NCBI GenBank assembly: GCA_013139395.1
Contig: WTAX01000410.1
Location: forward strand, 1-15,465
DNA from: Gammaproteobacteria bacterium
GTDB taxonomy: Bacteria > Pseudomonadota > Gammaproteobacteria > GRL18
Direction of reading: 5' to 3'
DNA: 15,465 bases
Of this stretch, positions 1 through 5,490 are shown piece by piece. The notes below the pieces were generated by a model. That model was not told where the DNA came from. It was given only the letters and a program-made list of their open reading frames with translations, and searched no databases. The position numbers and the translations under genes are program-made. How positions within the stretch are numbered: the stretch's first letter is position 1; every line of letters starts with the position of its first letter.

Positions 1-1188
1 ATAATCACATCTCTTGCCTGGGTCGCTTTACTGGCGGCCTTTATTATAGGACAAATAGCGGGTCAGACTGACTATGAAACACTATTACAGCAGCAGATGC
101 CTGATATCAAGTTGCAGCGTTCTAGTGCAAATACAAATCTGCCAATTGTTTATAACATCGAATCTGATCAAAAACAGCTGTTTGATGCATTAGTGATGGC
201 CGAAGGAACAGGTTATGGCGGGCCATTAATTGTTGCCATTAAAGCACGACGTACCGATGACGGTGCAAATCTAAATGAGATTATTGTGCTGAGTCACAAA
301 GAAACCCCGGCTTTTATGGATAGGATTAATACCAAATTTTTCCGACAGTTTGCCGGTAAATCAGTGACTGATAATTATATTGTTGACGATGATATTGACG
401 CAGTATCAGGTGCAACAGTTTCAGCAAAGGGATTTACCACAGCAATACGAGAAGCAGTCCATCTTGGTGCAATACAGCATTTGAAATTGCCGCAAAGCTG
501 GCAAGAACCCGTCTGGAAAGTTGGACTTAATGAAATGTTTCTTATCATCCTTTTTGCCCTGGCTTTTTATGGCGCCTATCAGAAAGGAAAAATAGCCAAG
601 GCTGTACGGTTAGTTGTGGTTGTTGCTTCAATAGCCTTTGTTGGTTTTTATGCCAATGCTTCAGTCAATCTGGGTAATATTGCCGGTATTTTTATGGGTT
701 ATATTCCTAATCCACGAGAGTATCCTTTGTGGTGGATCATGATGGTTGGTATGCTGGGTAGTGTTGTCATCCTTGGACGAAATATCTATTGTCAGCAGAT
801 TTGCCCGTTTAAAGGAGTTCAGGATCTGTTGCAAAAGATAAGTGGTGTCAAACTGCGCATCGATATGAAATTCCAACGTCGGGCGACCACCTTAATTTAT
901 TCTCTAAGCTGGGTAGCCTTGATGTTGATTTTTCTTTCCACTCACCCTGCATTGGGTTCCTATGAACCCTTTGCCATGATGTTTTCACTAGATGGTCTTG
1001 GTATTCAATGGTACATCCTGCCGGCAGCAATACTGGGTTCGTTCTTTGTACCCAGTTTCTGGTGTCGTTTATTTTGTCCTGTCGGGCTTTATCTCAATGA
1101 AATGGTTCGTTTACGTAAGAAAATTGTTCAACGTATCACTAGTAAAAATGAGAAGGGTGACTCTCAAGCTAAAAAGAGAGGAGAATAA
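1..1188 (+). CDS. NosR-like FMN-binding, Fe-S membrane protein (5' partial)
   Basis: The frame is open from base 1, so the true start lies upstream; 395 residues are visible. The order is: a membrane helix (visible residues 1-20), a periplasmic FMN-binding domain, then about five helices. The FMN domain carries the flavinylation motif DAVSGATV; its Thr (codon 139, bases 415-417) is the residue to which ApbE attaches FMN in this family. Two CxxxCP motifs, CQQICP (codons 264-269) and CRLFCP (codons 355-360), sit beside membrane helices as in NosR/NapH-type proteins. The separate C-terminal ferredoxin domain of full NosR is absent; the protein ends in a short basic tail. The likely role is moving electrons across the inner membrane between a cytosolic donor and a periplasmic flavin; the partner is unknown. 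It leads an operon with the next three genes, 5 bp before the first. No nitrous oxide reductase gene is in view, so a nosR name is not justified. Confidence 0.85.
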   Translation: MITSLAWVALLAAFIIGQIAGQTDYETLLQQQMPDIKLQRSSANTNLPIVYNIESDQKQLFDALVMAEGTGYGGPLIVAIKARRTDDGANLNEIIVLSHKETPAFMDRINTKFFRQFAGKSVTDNYIVDDDIDAVSGATVSAKGFTTAIREAVHLGAIQHLKLPQSWQEPVWKVGLNEMFLIILFALAFYGAYQKGKIAKAVRLVVVVASIAFVGFYANASVNLGNIAGIFMGYIPNPREYPLWWIMMVGMLGSVVILGRNIYCQQICPFKGVQDLLQKISGVKLRIDMKFQRRATTLIYSLSWVALMLIFLSTHPALGSYEPFAMMFSLDGLGIQWYILPAAILGSFFVPSFWCRLFCPVGLYLNEMVRLRKKIVQRITSKNEKGDSQAKKRGE

Positions 1189-1193
1189 TTGAT

Positions 1194-1415
1194 ATGGTAA
1201 AGAAAAAAGATAAAAGCTGGCAATACACATTCAGTACTGCGTTAGCAGGTATTACCTTATTTTTAGTACTGGGATATTTTATTCAGTCATTTATTGAAAT
1301 TCGTAAGGTCAAGCCAGTGAGCGTTGCCATTGAACGTATTATGAATTCCTCATCTGAATCATCGGACAAGTTCGAAGATGCTAAGGTAATTAATAATCTT
1401 AAAACAGAAAAATAA
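1194..1415 (+). CDS. Small single-helix membrane protein, unknown function
   Basis: A 73-residue protein that I do not recognise. A basic start (MVKKKDKSW) is followed by one hydrophobic helix at about residues 14-31, then a polar, Ser/Glu/Lys-rich tail. This suggests one membrane span with the N-terminus inside and the tail in the periplasm. An AGAGGAG ribosome-binding site lies in the end of the preceding gene and the gap is only 5 bp, so it is translated with the flavoprotein. The next gene starts 12 bp after its stop. Position and size suggest an accessory subunit of the flavoprotein or of the downstream membrane-fusion pair, but no motif supports either. The good ribosome-binding site and tight packing argue that it is real. 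Confidence 0.7.
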   Translation: MVKKKDKSWQYTFSTALAGITLFLVLGYFIQSFIEIRKVKPVSVAIERIMNSSSESSDKFEDAKVINNLKTEK

Positions 1416-1427
1416 AAGGATATTTTT

Positions 1428-1808
1428 ATGTTTCTTGACTACTTTGCATTGATTGTCATGATTGTTGTCTTTTTGATACTGGTCTATGCTGCAATTTATA
1501 TTCATGATATTCCATATGAAATGGCTAAAAAGCGTAATCACCCCCATCAGGATGCAATTCATGTTGGTGGTTGGTTGAGTCTGTTAACTTTACATGCTAT
1601 CTGGCCATTTTTATGGATCTGGGCTTCACTATACAAACCCGAAATCGGCTACGGTTTTATGACAACACATTCAGATAATATTAAAACTGATACAAAAGAC
1701 TTAGAAAAAACTATAAAGGGTCTACAGGAGCGTGTTTCCCAGCTGGAATCCAGATTAGCTCTTGAATCCACTCTTATTTCCAGAGGCATAGGAGACAATC
1801 ATGATTGA
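1428..1808 (+). CDS. yiaW: DUF3302 inner-membrane protein, YiaW-like
   Basis: A 126-residue protein closely resembling E. coli YiaW (DUF3302), recognised from the opening MFLDYFAL, the conserved HDIPYEMAKKRNHPHQDA stretch (residues 26-43) and the LHAIWPFLWIWASLY helix (residues 55-69). Two membrane helices lie at about residues 4-25 and 45-68. The C-terminal tail (about residues 82-115) has heptad-like leucine spacing and could form a short coiled coil; it makes this protein somewhat longer than I recall for E. coli YiaW. YiaW function is not established. It is encoded next to a membrane fusion protein in E. coli and here too. The downstream gene overlaps its end by 8 bp, implying coupled translation and probable physical partnership. 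The start is supported by an AAAGGA ribosome-binding site. Confidence 0.9.
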   Translation: MFLDYFALIVMIVVFLILVYAAIYIHDIPYEMAKKRNHPHQDAIHVGGWLSLLTLHAIWPFLWIWASLYKPEIGYGFMTTHSDNIKTDTKDLEKTIKGLQERVSQLESRLALESTLISRGIGDNHD

Positions 1809-2808
1809 CCTGTTGATTATTATTTATGCTGCAATTCTCTGGGTTGTTTTTAAAGTATTCAAAGTGCCTCTTAATAAATGGACAGTGACCACATCGCTAT
1901 TAGTTGGCTTGTTTGGTATTGGCTTAGTTGTATTGGTAATGAATTATAATCATCCCTATACTCGTGAAGCACGACTGTATTTCTATACCACACCCATTTT
2001 TTCACGAGTGAATGCAAAGGTAATTGAAGTACCTGTTAAACCAAATACGCTATTGAATAAAGGTGATGTACTTTTTCGTTTTGATCCAAGACCATTTGAA
2101 GACGATATTGCCAGTCTCAAAGGTCAACTAAAACGAGTTGAAGTCGAGAGAGATTTGAGCAAAACAGAATATGATCGTAGTCTGGAATTGGCTAAAGAAA
2201 ATTTTGAATCTCAACGTCAGGCGGCAAAATGGCGTGCTGCTTATGAAACTGCATTGGCTGATATTGAAGATATTAGCGCCAGGCTGGATAAAGCAATCTA
2301 TACCCTTGAAGATAAGGTTACGGTTTATGCACCAGGAAATGGTTTTGTGACTCAACAAAGATTGCGCCCGGGAATGGCACTGATATCTCAACCTCAGGTT
2401 GTACCTGGAATGATCTTTGTGCATGCTGAAGAACCGGAGTTGTATGCTGCCTTTCCACAAAATGGGCTGCAGAATATTAAGGTTGGTTATGAAGCTGAGA
2501 TCATCTTTGATGCAATTCCCGGACATGCATTCAAAGGTAAAGTGACCAATGTTCTGCAGGCAATCGCACAAGGACAGGTGCACCCCAGTCTAAAATTAAT
2601 TAACTTTGATACCTTTGCAGAGCAGGCACAACAAGGACGTGTGCCCATAAAAATAGAAATACTGGATGATCTTTCTGAGTATCAATTACCCGCGGGTGCT
2701 AAGGCAGAGGTTGCTGTTTACGGAGACAACTGGAAAGCCTTTTCAATTGTGCGTCGTGTACTATTACGTATGAAAAGCTGGCAGAAATTTATATTTATAG
2801 GTGGCTAA
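1801..2808 (+). CDS. yiaV: HlyD-family membrane fusion protein, YiaV-like
   Basis: A 335-residue periplasmic adaptor anchored in the inner membrane. Two N-terminal helices (about residues 2-18 and 29-47) are followed by the family signature VLVMNYNHPYT (about 44-54). A biotinyl/lipoyl-like half-domain comes next (about 65-95, with VPVKPNTLLNKGDVLFRFDP). An alpha-helical hairpin spans about 100-170, then the second lipoyl half (VYAPGNGFVTQQRLRPG) and a beta-barrel domain. It matches the YiaV type rather than adaptors with one helix. Adaptors of this family usually bridge an inner-membrane pump to an outer-membrane channel, but no pump gene is adjacent, as for E. coli yiaWV. It starts inside the end of the YiaW-like gene (8-bp overlap), so the two are translationally coupled. 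It is the last gene of the operon. Confidence 0.9.
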   Translation: MIDLLIIIYAAILWVVFKVFKVPLNKWTVTTSLLVGLFGIGLVVLVMNYNHPYTREARLYFYTTPIFSRVNAKVIEVPVKPNTLLNKGDVLFRFDPRPFEDDIASLKGQLKRVEVERDLSKTEYDRSLELAKENFESQRQAAKWRAAYETALADIEDISARLDKAIYTLEDKVTVYAPGNGFVTQQRLRPGMALISQPQVVPGMIFVHAEEPELYAAFPQNGLQNIKVGYEAEIIFDAIPGHAFKGKVTNVLQAIAQGQVHPSLKLINFDTFAEQAQQGRVPIKIEILDDLSEYQLPAGAKAEVAVYGDNWKAFSIVRRVLLRMKSWQKFIFIGG

Positions 2809-2817
2809 GGCATAATA

Positions 2818-2845
2818 AGGTAGAGTAAGAAAAACAACTCTACTT
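2818..2845 (+). terminator. Hairpin after the YiaV-like gene, weak terminator candidate
   Basis: GTAGAGT (2820-2826) pairs perfectly with ACTCTAC (2837-2843) around a 10-base A-rich loop, and two further pairs (one G-U) extend it. It starts 10 bases after the stop codon of the last operon gene. No T-run follows, so it is not a classical Rho-independent terminator. It may instead slow RNA decay or mark the operon end. The bases from here to 2937 are very AT-rich and probably hold the promoter of the next gene, but I see no clear -35/-10 pair. Confidence 0.35.
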
Positions 2846-2937
2846 ATACGTAGGATAAATGGATTTATAAAGTTTGTTTAAATGAATATAGAAATTTAAT
2901 TTAAAAGTATAAATTTTTTTATGATTGGGAGTTTTTT

Positions 2938-3771
2938 ATGTTTGGTAATATTATGAGATTTAATTTTTTATTAATAGCTGTTTTATTTTCAATAAGTACT
3001 CAGCTTATTGCAGCTTCAGGCCATCCTTTAATGGATAGTACGTTTCAGGCTTCATTTGGTGCTTTTTTTCCCAAAAGCAATACGGAATTTTCACTTGACT
3101 CTTCAACTGGACGGATAGGTACTACTATCGATTTTGAAGATGATTTAGGTTTTGATGAACATTCAACTTTGCCCTTTGCTACCTTTGACTGGCGTATTAC
3201 TGATCGGGTTAAATTGAATCTTGAATATTTTGAAATTGACAGGGATAGCAAGGCTCAAATTGAAAAAACAATTAATTGGGGTGATTTAACATTCGATACT
3301 GGTGCACAAGTAAAAGCCAAGTGGGATGTGTCTGTTGCCCGGATATTTCTAGGATATTCTTTTTATAAAAATACAAATATAGAATTGGGTGCAGGTGGAG
3401 GTATTCATTTCATGTATTTTGATGCAAAACTATCTGGGGATGTCTCTGTGAATGGAAATACACTTCATGCAGAAGAAAAAGCAGATGGAATTGCTCCCTT
3501 ACCTAATATTGGTATTTATGGTAAATACGCTTTTACAGATAAGTGGTTAGTCAGCAGCCGTGTGGATTGGTTTGGGGCTGAAATTGGTGATTATGATGGT
3601 GATCTCTGGAGTGTCGATGCTGCAATTCAATATCAGGCTTTTGAAAATGTAGGCTTTGGTTTGAATTATCGTTTTCTTGATTTAGATATTGATGCCGATA
3701 GCAGTGATTGGACTGGAAATGTTAACTATCAATATCATGGCCCATCGGTATTTATGACTGTAAACTTTTAA
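2938..3771 (+). CDS. Outer-membrane beta-barrel protein
   Basis: A 277-residue exported protein. The signal peptide runs to about residue 26 (a hydrophobic stretch followed by QLIAA, then SGHP). The mature part has alternating hydrophobic/polar strands, many aromatic residues and acidic turns, and ends in the C-terminal Phe (FMTVNF) that the Bam machinery recognises on outer-membrane barrels. A Gly-rich strand, LGAGGGIHFMYFDAKL (residues 150-165), resembles small OmpA/OmpW-like porin barrels of about eight strands. The specific family and substrate cannot be told from sequence alone. The start is chosen from a GGGAG ribosome-binding site about 6-7 bases upstream; an in-frame Met at residue 6 is a weaker alternative. 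It opens a new transcription unit, and the glycine-zipper gene follows 59 bp later on the same strand. Confidence 0.8.
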   Translation: MFGNIMRFNFLLIAVLFSISTQLIAASGHPLMDSTFQASFGAFFPKSNTEFSLDSSTGRIGTTIDFEDDLGFDEHSTLPFATFDWRITDRVKLNLEYFEIDRDSKAQIEKTINWGDLTFDTGAQVKAKWDVSVARIFLGYSFYKNTNIELGAGGGIHFMYFDAKLSGDVSVNGNTLHAEEKADGIAPLPNIGIYGKYAFTDKWLVSSRVDWFGAEIGDYDGDLWSVDAAIQYQAFENVGFGLNYRFLDLDIDADSSDWTGNVNYQYHGPSVFMTVNF

Positions 3772-3830
3772 ATTTGGCTAACGGCTTTTAATGAACAATT
3801 TTATGCAATATCAAGACACAAAGGAATAAT

Positions 3831-4304
3831 ATGAAATTAACAATAGGTATCAGTATAGGCATTGTTGTAGCAGCCAGTTTAATGAACTCAGCTATGGCAG
3901 AAATGATGGTTTTTCCAGCCAAAGGTCAAAGTAATGAACAACAGGAAAAAGACAAGTTTTCTTGTTATGGCTGGGCGAAACAGCAGTCTGGCTTTGATCC
4001 CATGGTCGTGCCTAAAACATCAACGCCTGCGCCATCACAAGAAAAAAAATCAGGCGGTATTGTTAAAGGGGGACTTGGTGGAGCCGTATTAGGAGGTATT
4101 ATTAGTGGCTCTAAAGGAGCTAAGCGTGGTGCGGCGGCTGGTGGATTGATAGGTGGTGTTAGACAGAGTTCTACCAATACTAAGACAGAGCAGAAAACTG
4201 AACAATGGCAGCAGCAAGAAGCCAATAACTATGCTAACAACCGTAACAAGTATAATCGTGCTTATTCTGCATGTCTGGAAGGTAAAGGCTATACGGTTAA
4301 ATAG
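3831..4304 (+). CDS. Exported glycine-zipper protein
   Basis: A 157-residue protein with a signal peptide likely cut after AMA (residue 23). The mature N-terminus carries the motif FPAKGQSNEQQEKDKFSCY (residues 28-46), which I recognise from exported glycine-zipper proteins of proteobacteria. The centre (about 75-110) has repeated small residues, GGLGGAVLGGIISG and RGAAAGGLIGGV: two closely packed glycine-zipper helices able to enter or associate with a membrane. The C-terminal part (about 117-146) is Gln/Asn-rich, followed by AYSACLEGKGYTVK. Cys45 and Cys148 could form a disulfide. The ribosome-binding site is AAGGA, 7 bases before the start. The molecular function of this family is unclear; an envelope-stress or stabilising role is only a guess from its outer-membrane neighbours. 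Confidence 0.75.
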   Translation: MKLTIGISIGIVVAASLMNSAMAEMMVFPAKGQSNEQQEKDKFSCYGWAKQQSGFDPMVVPKTSTPAPSQEKKSGGIVKGGLGGAVLGGIISGSKGAKRGAAAGGLIGGVRQSSTNTKTEQKTEQWQQQEANNYANNRNKYNRAYSACLEGKGYTVK

Positions 4305-4307
4305 TTT

Positions 4308-4327
4308 TATAATATAATATAATATAA
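4308..4327. repeat. TATAA x4 tandem repeat before pldA
   Basis: Four perfect head-to-tail copies of TATAA (4308-4312, 4313-4317, 4318-4322, 4323-4327) lie between the glycine-zipper stop codon and the pldA start at 4356. The tract contains -10-like hexamers such as TATAAT, at 29 or more bases from the start codon, so it may be part of the pldA promoter. No clear -35 element is visible, because the upstream bases are coding sequence of the previous gene. Confidence 0.6.
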
Positions 4328-4355
4328 GTTAAGTTGCTGATACTGAGGGAAACAT

Positions 4356-5405
4356 ATGCTAAAAAAATCAATTTATTTTCTAATTATTTTCAGTGCCAGT
4401 CTATCGGCACAGGCAAATTCTTTACAGGTAAAGAAGGATTACCAACAATGTCTTCTGCAAGCCATAGAAAGTGCTGCTGATACAGTCACAATTTTAGAAT
4501 TGAAGGCAGGCTGCCAATCAATTAGCAATAAATATGAAAATGAGTTAGTTCAATCAGAACAAAGCATTCAGCCAGAGCTGAAAGATGGTTCTCAGCAAGG
4601 TAAAGGCCAACTGGTAGAACAGCGGCTCAAGGAAGAAAGCCTGTTTGCTCATAGTGGTCGGGGTCTGACAGGGCATAAACCCAATTATATTATTTATTCC
4701 TATAACACCAAAGATCCGGAAACTCAGGTTTTTGAGCAGCAATTTCCGGGAGAAAATATTGATTTTGATCAGGGTGAAATCAAATTTCAAATCAGTACTA
4801 AATTCCTGATTGCTGAAGATCTATTCGGTGATAATGGTAATTTATATGCTGCCTATACCAACCGTTCATTTTGGCAAGCCAGTAACGATAATATTTCATC
4901 ACCCTTTAGAGATTATAATCATGAACCGGAAATCTGGCTTTCATTTAAAAATGATTATGAATTATGGGGATTTAAAAACTCCATAATCAGTGCCGGCTTT
5001 GTCCATCAATCCAATGGCCGGGCAGGTTCATTGTCAAGAAGCTGGAATCGTGTTTATGCTAATTTTGTAGTGGAAAAAGATAATTTTGTCTTTTCATTCA
5101 AACCCTGGTATCGGATCAAAGAAGATGATGATGACGATGATAATCCAGATATTGAAAAATATTTAGGTCATTTTGAATTTCAGAGCGTCTATAAGCACAA
5201 TGATCACAGTTTTGCTCTGATGTTCAGAAATAATTTACGTACGGGTGAAAATCGAGGGGCATCACAACTTGATTGGACATTTCCTCTGCATAAAAATTTC
5301 AAAGGTTATTTACAATGGTTTAATGGTTATGGAGAGAGTTTGATTGACTATAATCATAATGTGAATGCCATTGGCCTTGGCATTAAATTTACTGATTGGT
5401 TATAA
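4356..5405 (+). CDS. pldA: Outer-membrane phospholipase A (OMPLA)
   Basis: A 349-residue outer-membrane enzyme that hydrolyses phospholipids reaching the outer leaflet. The signal peptide ends near SAQA (residue 20). A Cys-bearing N-terminal extension (Cys32, Cys53, helical to about residue 95) precedes the barrel and has no counterpart in E. coli PldA. The catalytic triad is intact: His217, Ser219 (FVHQSNGR) and Asn231 (SRSWNR), with the same 2- and 12-residue spacing as His142, Ser144 and Asn156 of E. coli. Ser227 matches the calcium-site Ser152. Other family signatures are NHEPEIWLSF, KPWYRI, DNPDIEKYLG and GYGESLIDYNHN near the C-terminus. The protein ends FTDWL, similar to the E. coli end. 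The enzyme is normally kept inactive as a monomer and activated by dimerisation with calcium when outer-membrane asymmetry is lost. Start supported by a GAGGGA ribosome-binding site. Confidence 0.96.
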   Translation: MLKKSIYFLIIFSASLSAQANSLQVKKDYQQCLLQAIESAADTVTILELKAGCQSISNKYENELVQSEQSIQPELKDGSQQGKGQLVEQRLKEESLFAHSGRGLTGHKPNYIIYSYNTKDPETQVFEQQFPGENIDFDQGEIKFQISTKFLIAEDLFGDNGNLYAAYTNRSFWQASNDNISSPFRDYNHEPEIWLSFKNDYELWGFKNSIISAGFVHQSNGRAGSLSRSWNRVYANFVVEKDNFVFSFKPWYRIKEDDDDDDNPDIEKYLGHFEFQSVYKHNDHSFALMFRNNLRTGENRGASQLDWTFPLHKNFKGYLQWFNGYGESLIDYNHNVNAIGLGIKFTDWL

Positions 5406-5490
5406 GACTGATCGCTTATGAGAAAGTGCATTTTTTAAATTTAATAACGATTTATTTTACGTCAGAACAGTCATATTTAGGAAGAATTGC

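Noticed and set aside
2128..2583. 151-residue open frame on the minus strand
   Set aside because: It lies wholly opposite the well-supported YiaV-like gene and its Cys/Phe/Ser-rich translation resembles no protein; a shadow frame.
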